64,000 bases of DNA from RGIG8050 sp045588915 (GCA_045588915.1 JAZNFA010000002.1:1-64000); one strand, 5' to 3'; shown: positions 54,405-63,522, numbered from the stretch's first letter. Notes: a model not told the origin generated them from the sequence alone. A program made the numbers and translations.

Positions 54405-55373
54405 TTAACGTTCAAAACCTTGTTGCCTTTGTTCCATCATCGTTTTTTGACGGTGTGCCGTTTCCATCATTTGTTGAATTTTATTTTCAATATTGCAATC
54501 ACTATGTTTAAGTTCTTTGGCAGTGTAGTTGTCCATTGCGTTCCATGAATAAGTAAGTAAAGCAATATTGATAAGATTACGTAAGTCACTGATAAACACG
54601 TCAATATTTGACTCCGAATACATTTTGTGGCTGGCGAGGTCGAGCAACCCATCCAAATGACTGGTGGTGCGACGGCAATTACGCTCATCAACGTCTTGTG
54701 CATAATTGGTGCTGTTTAGTCTTTCGTTGCGATACCAAGCATTTTGAATACGGTTACGTTCTCGGTAATATTGACCCATTGCAGAAGTGGAATGATTTTT
54801 ATCACGATTTTTGCTGAGTCCTTCAAGGTAAGCTTCGTTAGCAAGGGTAGCGAAACACAACATAAAAGCTTCACGGTCGGTTGTTGTATCTAAGTGACGG
54901 ATGACATCGGCTAAAGCATAGGCGCAGGGGATTGCAATTTGGTCGTGCATACGGTCGAAGATTGCACCTTTAGTGATTTTAACATCGTTGATTTTAAATT
55001 TACGCAGAGTAAAGCCGCGGAAAAAATTGGCAACACTGCCACGATTGGAATATGTCTGACGAAATTTATGATAAGCATCTTCAATGTATTTTTCACCTAT
55101 ATCATAATAGTTTTGAATATCTTTATCGGCAGTGAAGTGGTCAATCTTTGGTTCTTTGCCGATAAAATTGTGGACAAAGTAATTTCCATTGCCTAAACGT
55201 TTATCGTATGGTTTTGATGCCATATCTTGTGTTTGTTCTTCGAGTGGAATAACAATTTCTTGATTGTTAGGCTGGGTGCAACTGGTGAAAATAGTATTTG
55301 GTGTTACAAGTATAGTGCTTAAGATTCCGGCTTGAAAAATTTTTTTAATAACACTTTTACGTGGGGTTTTCAT
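54405..55373 (-). CDS. Lipoprotein B of a tandem paralogous pair, unknown family
   Basis: 322 residues. Hydrophobic segment after MKTPRKSVIKK, then a lipobox T-S-C near residue 32. The mature part aligns by eye with lipoprotein A throughout: LGNGNYFVHNFIG, IGEKYIEDAYHKF, TLANEAYLEGLSKNRDKN, DVDERNCRRTTSHLDGLLDLA, DLRNLINIALLTYSWNAMDNYTAKELKHSDC. Both proteins have a conserved N-C-x-x-T-T and K-H-x-x-C. The charged Gln/Arg-rich C-terminal tail recurs in both. No known family is recognised. Sharing the genomic neighbourhood with the giant surface proteins suggests an envelope role. Confidence 0.85.
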   Translation of the reverse strand: MKTPRKSVIKKIFQAGILSTILVTPNTIFTSCTQPNNQEIVIPLEEQTQDMASKPYDKRLGNGNYFVHNFIGKEPKIDHFTADKDIQNYYDIGEKYIEDAYHKFRQTYSNRGSVANFFRGFTLRKFKINDVKITKGAIFDRMHDQIAIPCAYALADVIRHLDTTTDREAFMLCFATLANEAYLEGLSKNRDKNHSTSAMGQYYRERNRIQNAWYRNERLNSTNYAQDVDERNCRRTTSHLDGLLDLASHKMYSESNIDVFISDLRNLINIALLTYSWNAMDNYTAKELKHSDCNIENKIQQMMETAHRQKTMMEQRQQGFER

Positions 55374-55378
55374 AATTT

Positions 55379-55407
55379 AGCATAAATCATTTCATTGCCA
55401 ATGTCAA
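55379..55407 (-). promoter_or_regulatory. Promoter of lipoprotein B (leaderless)
   Basis: Minus strand: -35 TTGACA (55402-55407), 17-bp spacer, -10 TATGCT (55379-55384), 5 nt, ATG at 55373. It interleaves with the divergent recD2 promoter. Confidence 0.72.
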
Positions 55408-55423
55408 TTTGGGCTTATATAAT
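55395..55423 (+). promoter_or_regulatory. Promoter of the recD2-pheST operon (leaderless)
   Basis: -35 TTGCCA (55395-55400), 17-bp spacer, -10 TATAAT (55418-55423), 8 nt, ATG at 55432. Confidence 0.78.
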
Positions 55424-55431
55424 AATCTAAG

Positions 55432-57606
55432 ATGGAAATTCAGGGCACGGTGTCGGCAATTGTTTTTGCAAACGAAGAAACGGGGTATCACGTCTTGCGT
55501 TTAGATAATAATTTAACTGCTGTTGGTGTTGCGCCGATGGTGTCTGTTGGAACGGAATATAAATTTATTGGCGAATTCGTAAATAATGCAAAACACGGCA
55601 AGCAATTTGCTTTTAATGAAATGATTTTAATGCCACCAGATAGTGAAGAAAAGATTCTCGCTTTCTTGGGTGGTGGTTTATTGCCTGGTGTTGGACCTGC
55701 GACAGCACGAAAAATTGTAAAAAAATTTGGCTTAGATACAATAGCTGTGATTGAGACACGTCCTGATGATTTGACGCAGATTAAAGGTATTTCGCCACAA
55801 CGTGCACAAAAAATTGCGACCAGTTATATGGCTGTACGCGAAATGCAGTCGGTGATGATGTGGTTGTATCGTTTTGAAATAAGTTTGAATTTGTCTTTGA
55901 AAATTTACCAGCAATACGGTAAAGATACGATTGCGACGGTTACAAAAAATCCGTATCTCTTAATTGAGACGATTGATGGAATTGGCTTTTTGACCGCCGA
56001 CAATATGGCTAAAAAATTGGGTGTGAGTTATAATGGCACGTTTCGTGTCCGTGCTGGGGTAGTTCATACTTTAAAGGTGAGTGCTGAAGCGGACGGCCAT
56101 ACTTATGTAACATTACCGGATTTGATAAGTAAGGTTTGTCATTTGCTCAGAATTAAAATGGAGCAGTTGACCCCGACCTTTAATACAATTATTAACGAAT
56201 TATGTATTGACCGTATTGTTGTTGCTGGGGACGTTGACGGTGTTCAAGGGTTACAGTTGATTCGATTCTTTAATGCAGAGAAGGCAATTGCTCAAAAGTT
56301 GCTTTTGCTAATGCAAGAACCTAAACAACTTCCAAATGTTGATGCTTTGATTGAACATTACGAAAAAATACAAGGAATTACCTTTCACGATGCACAAAAA
56401 ATTGCCATTAAACAAGCCGTATCTGGTGGTGTTACTGTGATAACAGGTGGACCGGGAACGGGAAAAACGACAATTATTAAAGCAATTTTGTATATAAATC
56501 AAGCAAACGAAATAAGCACTCAAATGTTGGCACCTACGGGGCGTGCCGCTAAACGAATTGAAGAAACAACTGGTCAGGCTGCAATGACGATTCATCGTTG
56601 CTTGGAAAAACTTTCGCATGATGTACACAACGGTTTTATAACTCAAGATATGATTATCGTTGATGAAGTTTCTATGTGTGATTGTTTGTTGACGGCGTCT
56701 TTGTTGAAGAAGGTCTTGGCAGGGACAAAACTTGTTTTTATCGGGGATAGTGATCAATTGCCGTCGGTTGGAGCGGGGAATGTCTTGGCAGATATTATAG
56801 AATCTGGCGTTGTGCCTACGATTAAACTAACTCAGATTTATCGAACGGGTGATAAGGCAACAATTGCGATAAATGCGCATCGTATAAATCACGGCGAGAT
56901 GCCTTTTTTGGATAATAAAAGCTCTGATTTCTTTTATAGTTGTGCTGAAACGCCGGAATTGATTAAAAACAATATATTGGGGTTATGTTCATCACGAATA
57001 CCACAATATCTAGATGTAGATAGTAGTAAAGTGCAGGTTTTAGCACCAATGAAATTAGGTGTTGCTGGCGTAATCAATTTGAATAAATGCTTACAAGAAA
57101 TACTTAATCCACCGGCAGAAAATAAGGCTGAATTGTTGTATGGTGAAACTATTTTTCGTGTTGGTGATCGTGTTATGCATACTGTGAATAACTATAAACA
57201 AGAATGGATCAGAAACAGCGAAGAAGGTAAAGGGATTTTTAACGGTGATATTGGTAAAATTGTTGAAATAAATAAGTTTAGTAAGGAAATTACTGTGGAG
57301 CTTGAAGATGGTCGCGTGACAATTTATCCTGCTTCGGAATTTTCAGCGCTAACTTTATCTTATGCAATTACTGTACATAAGAGTCAGGGGTGTGAATTTG
57401 ATGCAGTAATCATTCCTGTGGTGGCTGGTGCATATATGATTATGACACGAAATCTTTTATATACTGCCGTAACACGTGCAAAGCGATTAGTAATGTTGGT
57501 TGGGAAACAAGAAAACGTACAAAAAATGGTTAATAATACTTTTACTAAGAAGCGTAATTCTTGCTTGAATAAATATTTACAATATTTTAAAGATATGCCA
57601 TACTAA
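55432..57606 (+). CDS. recD2: RecD2 5'-3' DNA helicase (SF1B)
   Basis: 724 residues, usual size for RecD2, the RecBC-independent helicase of Bacillota. N-terminal OB-like part (GTVSAIVFANEETGYHVLRL), helix-hairpin-helix segments (~95-190, GVGPATARKIVKKFG and GISPQRAQKIA), motif I GGPGTGKTTIIKA (~340), motif II VDEVSMCD, motif III GDSDQLPSVGAGNVLAD, a C-terminal SH3-like insert and motifs V/VI SYAITVHKSQGCEFDAVIIP, LLYTAVTRAKRL. All helicase motifs are intact. Implicated in mismatch repair and fork protection. The gene heads an operon with pheS and pheT. Confidence 0.96.
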   Translation: MEIQGTVSAIVFANEETGYHVLRLDNNLTAVGVAPMVSVGTEYKFIGEFVNNAKHGKQFAFNEMILMPPDSEEKILAFLGGGLLPGVGPATARKIVKKFGLDTIAVIETRPDDLTQIKGISPQRAQKIATSYMAVREMQSVMMWLYRFEISLNLSLKIYQQYGKDTIATVTKNPYLLIETIDGIGFLTADNMAKKLGVSYNGTFRVRAGVVHTLKVSAEADGHTYVTLPDLISKVCHLLRIKMEQLTPTFNTIINELCIDRIVVAGDVDGVQGLQLIRFFNAEKAIAQKLLLLMQEPKQLPNVDALIEHYEKIQGITFHDAQKIAIKQAVSGGVTVITGGPGTGKTTIIKAILYINQANEISTQMLAPTGRAAKRIEETTGQAAMTIHRCLEKLSHDVHNGFITQDMIIVDEVSMCDCLLTASLLKKVLAGTKLVFIGDSDQLPSVGAGNVLADIIESGVVPTIKLTQIYRTGDKATIAINAHRINHGEMPFLDNKSSDFFYSCAETPELIKNNILGLCSSRIPQYLDVDSSKVQVLAPMKLGVAGVINLNKCLQEILNPPAENKAELLYGETIFRVGDRVMHTVNNYKQEWIRNSEEGKGIFNGDIGKIVEINKFSKEITVELEDGRVTIYPASEFSALTLSYAITVHKSQGCEFDAVIIPVVAGAYMIMTRNLLYTAVTRAKRLVMLVGKQENVQKMVNNTFTKKRNSCLNKYLQYFKDMPY

Positions 57607-57613
57607 AATTTAT

Positions 57614-58618
57614 ATGGACGACATAGAAAAAGAGTTAGAGCAAATTCAAACTGAGGCTGATTTGGCTGTTTTCCACAAAAATTATCTTTCAAAAGCTGGA
57701 AAATTGACACAAATGATGGCAAGTTTGAAAGATTTATCGCCGGAAGAACGCGCAGAAGCAGGGAAACGTTATAATGAACTGAAGCGTACGATTGAGATAA
57801 AGTTTTTCCAAAAACAAGCTGCTTTGCGAGCTGCTGCTGTAAATGAAAAGTTGAAAAATGACCCGTTAATTGATATTACCGTACCTGCGATGAATCAATT
57901 ACAGGGAAGTTTGCATCCGATTACTTATTTAACTCGTCGTATCTCTGAAATTTGCAGATCAATGGGTTTTTTAGTTGTTGATGGGAATGAAGTTGTTACC
58001 GAATTTGAAAATTTTGATGCTGTAAATATTCCATCTGACCATCCTGCACGTGATATGCAAGATACTTTTTGGCTGACGAATGGTAAATTATTAAAGACAC
58101 AGACTTCGGCAATGCAGAATGAAATTTTGAAAAAATATGGTCCTGTTGTGTCGGCAATTTTTCCAGGGCGTTGTTATCGTAACGAAGCAACTGATGCTAG
58201 TCATGAATTTTCTTTCTTTCAATGTGAAGGTATGATGGTCGGTGAAAATGTATCAATTGCTAACTTGATTTATGTAATGAAGACAATTTTGTCTGAAATT
58301 TATGGCCGTGAAATTGAAGTACGATTACGTCCAGGATATTTCCCTTTTGTTGAGCCAGGTTTTGAATTAGATGCAAGTTGTCCTTTTTGTGGGGGCAAAG
58401 GATGTAGTGTTTGTAAACAATCTGGTTGGATCGAATTTTGTGGTTGTGGAATGATACATGCTAACGTTTTGCAAAAAGCAGGGGTAGACCCTCAAAAATA
58501 TCAAGGTTTTGCGTTTGGTTTTGGATTGACTCGTATGGCAATGACGCAATATGCAGTAAATGACGTTCGCTTGTTTAATTCAGGAAATTTAGAATTTTTA
58601 AGAGGGTTAAAACGATGA
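57614..58618 (+). CDS. pheS: Phenylalanyl-tRNA synthetase alpha subunit
   Basis: 334 residues. N-terminal coiled coil (IEKELEQIQTEADLAVFHKNYL ... SPEERAEAGKRYNELKRTIE) that contacts tRNA-Phe, then the class II catalytic core: HPITYLTRRI, NFDAVNIPSDHPARDMQDTFW, motif 2 PGRCYRNEATDASHEFSFFQCEGMMV, and motif 3 GFAFGFGLTRMAM. A Cys-rich insertion, CPFCGGKGCSVCKQSGWIEFCGCGM, resembles the structural loop of Clostridial PheS. It forms an alpha2-beta2 enzyme with PheT. It starts 7 bp after recD2, and overlaps pheT by 4 bp (ATGA). Confidence 0.96.
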   Translation: MDDIEKELEQIQTEADLAVFHKNYLSKAGKLTQMMASLKDLSPEERAEAGKRYNELKRTIEIKFFQKQAALRAAAVNEKLKNDPLIDITVPAMNQLQGSLHPITYLTRRISEICRSMGFLVVDGNEVVTEFENFDAVNIPSDHPARDMQDTFWLTNGKLLKTQTSAMQNEILKKYGPVVSAIFPGRCYRNEATDASHEFSFFQCEGMMVGENVSIANLIYVMKTILSEIYGREIEVRLRPGYFPFVEPGFELDASCPFCGGKGCSVCKQSGWIEFCGCGMIHANVLQKAGVDPQKYQGFAFGFGLTRMAMTQYAVNDVRLFNSGNLEFLRGLKR

Positions 58619-60921
58619 AAATTTCAGTAGATTGGTTAAAGGAATACGTTGATTTGCAAGGAATAACTGCACAAGAAATTGCAGACAAGTTAACACAAAT
58701 TACTTGCGAAGTTGAGGAAGTTGTTAAAGTTGGTTATGGGCTGGATACAGTTGTTGTTGGTAAAATTTTAACTTGTGATGCTCACCCACAAAGTGACCAT
58801 TTGCATTTATTAACTGTTGATATTGGTAAAAAAGAACCTTTAAATATTGTTTGTGGTGCTCCTAATGCTAGGGCAGGTATTGTGGTTGCTGTTGCGACTG
58901 TTGGAACTGTTATGCCGGATGGAATGGAAATCGTACCTGCAAAAATTCGTAGTTGCGAAAGTTTCGGTATGTGTTGTTCTTATGCTGAACTTGGCTATAA
59001 GGCTGATAATGAAGGAATTATTGAGTTGTCTAGTGATACTAAATTAGGTGTATCGATTACTCAAGTTTTACCCGGTTTGCAAGATGAAATTATTGATATT
59101 GATAACAAGAGTATTACGAATCGTCCGGATTTATGGGGACATTATGGTATCGCTCGCGAATTATCGGTAATTTTTGATCGTCCTTTAAAGAAGATAGATA
59201 CGGCTATTGTTCATAAATATGATGATTTAGAACCTTTAAAAATTAAAATCGAAAATGATCATTGTTTATCTTATGGAGCAATTAAGATTGCTAATCTTGG
59301 TGGGGTAATTTCGCCAGATGTTATTCAAAATCGTTTGTATAAATTAGGTCATAATAGTCACGGCTTTTTGGTTGATTTGACTAATTATGTAATGTTTGCT
59401 TACGGAAATCCATTACATGCTTTTGATGCTGGAAAGGTTAATGATATTTCTATTGGTAATGTTAAGGCCGGTACTGAGTTTGAAACTTTAAAAGACAACA
59501 AAATTACAGCGAATGACGATATGTTGTTTATTAAGAGCAATGGAAAACCGATTGCTTTAGCCGGGGTAATGGGTGGCAAGAACAGTGAAATAACTGAAAC
59601 GACTACTGAAACAGTCTTGGAAGTTGCAACTTTTGATGCTGCAAATATTCGTCATACTTCGGTTGCTGTTGGTATTCGTAGTGATGCAAGTATGCGTTAC
59701 GAGAAGTCTTTGGACCCAGAATTGAATTGGTTGGCAGTGGCTGAATTTTTACGTTTAACCAACAAATTTGCGCCACAGGCCCAAATAAAGTCTTCATTTA
59801 CACGTATGGTAAGTAAAAAGGGACAACAACCTGTGCGTGAAATTGTTGTAACTAAACAAAAGTTAAATAGTTATACTGGTGTTGATTTTAGTGGATTGGA
59901 CGCAATGATAAGTCAAAAATTAACTGGCTTAGGTTTTCAACCAAAGATAGACGATGAAAAAATTGTGGTAACTGTACCTTCGTGGCGTAGCTGGAAGGAT
60001 GTAACAATGCCGGCTGATGTAATTGAAGAAATTATTCGAAATTATGGTTATCAAAATATTAAGCCTGTTGCTCCTGTTGTTAATGTTGTGCCTGTTCCTT
60101 TTGCGCCGATTTCTAAGATTAAAGATACGTTAAAAGATATGTTGGCGTGGAAATATGCTTTCAGTGAAGTCCATACGAATATTTGGTATGATACAAAAAC
60201 ATTAAAACATTTGAAATTGGAAGTTCCGTCATATGCAACAGTACAAAATCCATTTAACAAAGATGATAATCGTATTCGTAGTATGATGTTGCCGAGTATG
60301 TTAACTGTTGCTTCAAACAATAAGATGCAATCAAATGTTCGTGTATTTGAAATCGGTCGAGTAATTAACGAAGATGGTAGTGAGACTGAAAATTTGGCTG
60401 GTGTAGCAGTGGGTATGGGTTATAAAGCTTTGAGTGAAATGATTACATCGATATTTACTCATATTGGTATGCCTGTTTCGTTCCGTTTAGAGCAGTCTGC
60501 TTTGGGTGTGTGGCATCCAAAAAACAATGCACAAATTCTTCAAGGTGATAAAGTTGTGGGGACGATTGGAATTATTCATCCACAAGTAATGGCTGATGCT
60601 GTTGGTTTTGAATTGAATTTGTCTGCTTTTAATTTTGAGTCAATTGCTCAAGAAGTAGCTCCTATTTTATCAAAATTCCCAAAAACTGAATTAGATTTCA
60701 CATTTATTTGGAATGGGGTATTTGCTGATTTAGATGCGATTTGGCGTAAGTATCATAATCCATTAGTGACTAAGTATTGTTTGTCGGGAGTGTATGAAAA
60801 TAAATTTACTTTAACGTTTACATTGTCAAGTATGGAAAAAACGCTGGATAAGGCCGAAATTAACAAAATTCATCAAGAAATTCTTGACTTTGCAACGCAA
60901 AATAGTGTACATCTAGGATAG
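58615..60921 (+). CDS. pheT: Phenylalanyl-tRNA synthetase beta subunit
   Basis: 768 residues. Domains in order: B1 with the EMAPII-like tRNA-binding domain (~40-150, VGKILTCDAHPQSDHLHLLTVDIG ... GMEIVPAKIRSCESFGMCCSYAELG); the B3/B4 editing domain (NRPDLWGHYGIARELSVIF and FGNPLHAFDAGKV-type segment, AGVMGGKNSEITETTTETVLEVATFDAANIRHTSV); B5; the catalytic-like B6/B7 domain; and a C-terminal anticodon-binding FDX-ACB domain (~680-768). The FDX-ACB start, FPKTELDFTF, lacks the usual R-D pair, a small divergence. The editing residues appear present. Confidence 0.95.
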   Translation: MKISVDWLKEYVDLQGITAQEIADKLTQITCEVEEVVKVGYGLDTVVVGKILTCDAHPQSDHLHLLTVDIGKKEPLNIVCGAPNARAGIVVAVATVGTVMPDGMEIVPAKIRSCESFGMCCSYAELGYKADNEGIIELSSDTKLGVSITQVLPGLQDEIIDIDNKSITNRPDLWGHYGIARELSVIFDRPLKKIDTAIVHKYDDLEPLKIKIENDHCLSYGAIKIANLGGVISPDVIQNRLYKLGHNSHGFLVDLTNYVMFAYGNPLHAFDAGKVNDISIGNVKAGTEFETLKDNKITANDDMLFIKSNGKPIALAGVMGGKNSEITETTTETVLEVATFDAANIRHTSVAVGIRSDASMRYEKSLDPELNWLAVAEFLRLTNKFAPQAQIKSSFTRMVSKKGQQPVREIVVTKQKLNSYTGVDFSGLDAMISQKLTGLGFQPKIDDEKIVVTVPSWRSWKDVTMPADVIEEIIRNYGYQNIKPVAPVVNVVPVPFAPISKIKDTLKDMLAWKYAFSEVHTNIWYDTKTLKHLKLEVPSYATVQNPFNKDDNRIRSMMLPSMLTVASNNKMQSNVRVFEIGRVINEDGSETENLAGVAVGMGYKALSEMITSIFTHIGMPVSFRLEQSALGVWHPKNNAQILQGDKVVGTIGIIHPQVMADAVGFELNLSAFNFESIAQEVAPILSKFPKTELDFTFIWNGVFADLDAIWRKYHNPLVTKYCLSGVYENKFTLTFTLSSMEKTLDKAEINKIHQEILDFATQNSVHLG

Positions 60922-61973
60922 TGAACGAGAATATATTTTACATTGACGCTAAGACGAAAATTGTTGATTTTTTAACAACAGAATTTTCGGGCACTTTCCC
61001 TTTAAAGTTACAGAATCGCTTCTTGAATTTCTTCCCACAAATTGCGAATTATGAAGAAGAAGGTCATAAATTTAAACCATCGATTTTTTTTACAAATAAT
61101 ATTGACTCTGTGGTAAGGTGTATTCCTAACGCGTCAAAGATTGTTTTATTTAATGATGATAACGAAAATATGTTTGCTTCTCGTTTGAAAAGTTTGATTC
61201 CTTTTTGCAATTTGAACTGGTGTATTTATATTTCGATTTCTGATGAAAATATTGAGTATGGAATTTTCCGTATTATCAATAGTATTAAAGATGAAAATTT
61301 GGAAACGGTTTTGTTTAAATCCGAAGCTTTGCAAGAGAAGAGTAATAAATTGTTTGGAATTTTAGTTTACGCAGAGAATACCTGGACGATAACAATGCGT
61401 AGTTTGAAAGGGCGAGTGGTTAATGTTAACTTTGCCTTAGATATTCGTGTTGTTAATAACTGGGAAGATGAAATTAAAGAATTTGTTGATGCTAGTTTTT
61501 CTAAGTTGCGTACCAGTGCAAAAAAGTTGCAAGAAATTAAAAATATGTACCGTAACATCTTCCGTAATGTATCACGTTCTGTTGAAGGAACAATTTGCGT
61601 CGTGGTGGACTCTGATTATGAACCAGATGCATTTTTTGAAGACGGTATTTGGTTGGAAGAGCCAATTAACTTTTCCAAATTATTTGCGCAAACCAATCAA
61701 TATAATGAACAAAAATTAGCAACAATGTCTAATGTTTTTGTTGCGATGTTGAATTTTGATGGTATTACTGTTGTTGATAATAAAGGTCAGATTAGGGCAT
61801 ACAATGTTTTTATTGAAACAAATATGAAAGTGGCTGGTAATATTATCGGTGGTGCACGTAAAAGAGCGGCGTATACGATTATCAATAGTAAACGTCCCAA
61901 CATAATCGGTGTTTATTTCCAAAGTCACGAAGGTGAAATGTTCTATTCGCCAGTTAAAAAATAATCAATTATT
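60921..61973 (+). CDS. Protein with DisA_N/DAC-like C-terminal domain, degenerate
   Basis: 347 residues. The GTG start overlaps the pheT stop (TAGTG), so it is translationally coupled. The N-terminal ~200 residues are unrecognised alpha/beta (FPLKLQNRFLNFFPQIANYEEEG). The C-terminal third resembles the diadenylate cyclase fold: MLNFDGITVVDNKGQIRAYNVFIE (~275-298, compare D-G-A), NIIGGARKRAAYTIINSK (~305-322, compare G-x-R-H-R-A-A) and IIGVYFQSHEGEMFY (compare I-V-V-S-E-E-x-G). RHR reads RKR and DGA reads DGI, so it may bind nucleotide or act as a DACNV-type sensor rather than make c-di-AMP. The match is by eye and moderate. Coding ends near 61964 with the TAA at 61962-61964; the 3' end is close to the convergent peptidase. 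Confidence 0.5.
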
Positions 61974-63442
61974 TTTGTTAAAGTTGATGTTATTTGTGGT
62001 AATTGTTCTTCGGTAATGGGATGCGTGAGACTGTCATCGCCGAGTTCGATTGTAAGGGATGGAATTTTGTAGCGTAACGCAAGGTAGTCGGTTAAACCAC
62101 CGAATGAATTTATGGAAAGAATTGCTGGAAAGTTTGTTATTTTTGAAATTTTATTAGCAATTTGCGCGTCGGCAATACGACTGTAATAGATTAAATTGCC
62201 TTTTGTGTGAAGGGCGATGCTTTGGTTTGGCTTGGTTTGTTTAATTAGGCGAAGCAGTGCACGTGTTTCGGGTTCACTGTGTGGCTCGGGTCCGATATAA
62301 TTAGCAGGTGCTGGTGTAAAAATATTGGATTTTCCATGTCCCCAACCGATATCGAAATTGACGTTAAGATCAACAGCATGAATATTGGCTTTCCATAATT
62401 TGAAGTTGGTAGATTTGTGATTGATGCGATAAAGAAAGTTTTGACGATGTTTTGTAAATGATTCGTAACCTGTGGTTGCAAGTTTAACTCCGTCTGGATT
62501 ACAGCAAGGTACAGCAATGATGCAATAATTATTGGGGATTGTGTTTGTTTGTTCTAACCATTTTGTTAATGCGATGGATGTAATCCATTCACGTGCGTGC
62601 ATACTTGCTGTAATTAGTAGGCGTTGTGGTGCAGTAATATTGCCGATTTGATAAGCAATTATTGGCAGTTTTGCTACGGAATATCCAATGATTTGTGTAT
62701 TAAGTAAGTGTTTGATGTCTTGGTAGTTTGAAATCCCTTGTGGAAGCTTGTTTGTGCCGTAAAAATCTGTTCCAAATAAGATTTTTGTTGAATTAAAATG
62801 CCTTTTAAAGTATGCAATATGGTTTATTACGTCATAAATACCACAATATGTAGTATTTTGCGTTAAAAACTTTGGTACAAGTGCTAAACCAATGAAACCA
62901 CCTGATTTAATAATAGTTTTAATTTGTTTATTGGTTAAATTGCGTGGATGATGACAAATTGCATCAAGTGCAGTATGTGTACAAATAATTGGACGTGTGG
63001 TAATTTTAAAAAATTGCCAAAAACTGCGTCGGTTAAGGTGAGCAGTGTCAATTTGAATGTCGGCGTTTTCTAATTGTTTAATAATTTTGTAACCTAGTGG
63101 TGTAATCCCTGTTTTGCTATGTGCGCCGCCTGCCAAGTTATTGGGATTGTTCCATGTTAAACTAACACTATATGGTTTTAAATAGATTAATCGTTGGATG
63201 TTTTTTTGAGTTAAAAACCAAACATCTTCAATGTGTAAACGACATATAGGGTATTGTGGGTCACCATTAATTTTATCAAGTAGTTTTCTTTTGCGTGCAA
63301 TTACAGAGAATGGATTTTTGAGTTCGGTTGTCCAAACGGATAACCAAATTTCATTAACACCTTGTTTTTTTGCATTTTTTAGGTATGGTAGTAATTTTTT
63401 CGGTGGTAATGCTAAAAGAGCATCATTGTGTAAATCTATCAC
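61943..63442 (-). CDS. Fused membrane-dipeptidase-type (M19) and zinc carboxypeptidase (M14) protein
   Basis: 499 residues from GTG 63442; GTG 63493 is the other plausible start. The open frame runs on to ATG 63583, but that lies in tmRNA. Residues 1-~255: M19 amidohydrolase with VIDLHNDAL (His, Asp ligands), RLHIEDVW (bridging Glu), DTAHLNRRSFW (His), PIICTHTALD (His) and ILFGTDFYG (catalytic Asp). ~260-499: M14 with LLITASMHAREWITS (H-x-x-E, His ~281), VPCCNPDGVKLATTG, DLNVNFDIGWGHG, SIALHTKGNLIYYS (third ligand) and SLTIELGDDS (catalytic Glu). Both active sites look complete. No signal peptide, so cytosolic; a joint role in murein-peptide breakdown (gamma-D-Glu and D-containing peptides) is inferred. 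Confidence 0.85.
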   Translation of the reverse strand: MIDLHNDALLALPPKKLLPYLKNAKKQGVNEIWLSVWTTELKNPFSVIARKRKLLDKINGDPQYPICRLHIEDVWFLTQKNIQRLIYLKPYSVSLTWNNPNNLAGGAHSKTGITPLGYKIIKQLENADIQIDTAHLNRRSFWQFFKITTRPIICTHTALDAICHHPRNLTNKQIKTIIKSGGFIGLALVPKFLTQNTTYCGIYDVINHIAYFKRHFNSTKILFGTDFYGTNKLPQGISNYQDIKHLLNTQIIGYSVAKLPIIAYQIGNITAPQRLLITASMHAREWITSIALTKWLEQTNTIPNNYCIIAVPCCNPDGVKLATTGYESFTKHRQNFLYRINHKSTNFKLWKANIHAVDLNVNFDIGWGHGKSNIFTPAPANYIGPEPHSEPETRALLRLIKQTKPNQSIALHTKGNLIYYSRIADAQIANKISKITNFPAILSINSFGGLTDYLALRYKIPSLTIELGDDSLTHPITEEQLPQITSTLTKIIDYFLTGE

Positions 63443-63465
63443 GGTTATATTTATGCAGTCGTTTG

Positions 63466-63494
63466 TTGCAATGTTTTTAGAAATTTGATACACT
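63466..63494 (+). promoter_or_regulatory. ssrA promoter
   Basis: -35 TTGCAA (63466-63471), 17-bp spacer, -10 TACACT (63489-63494). The +1 is expected near 63501, giving a ~22-nt 5' leader that RNase P would remove at 63523. The promoter lies in the 5' end of the divergent peptidase gene. Confidence 0.7.
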
Positions 63495-63522
63495 AAATAG
63501 TGGACTGTGAAGTCTAACACGT

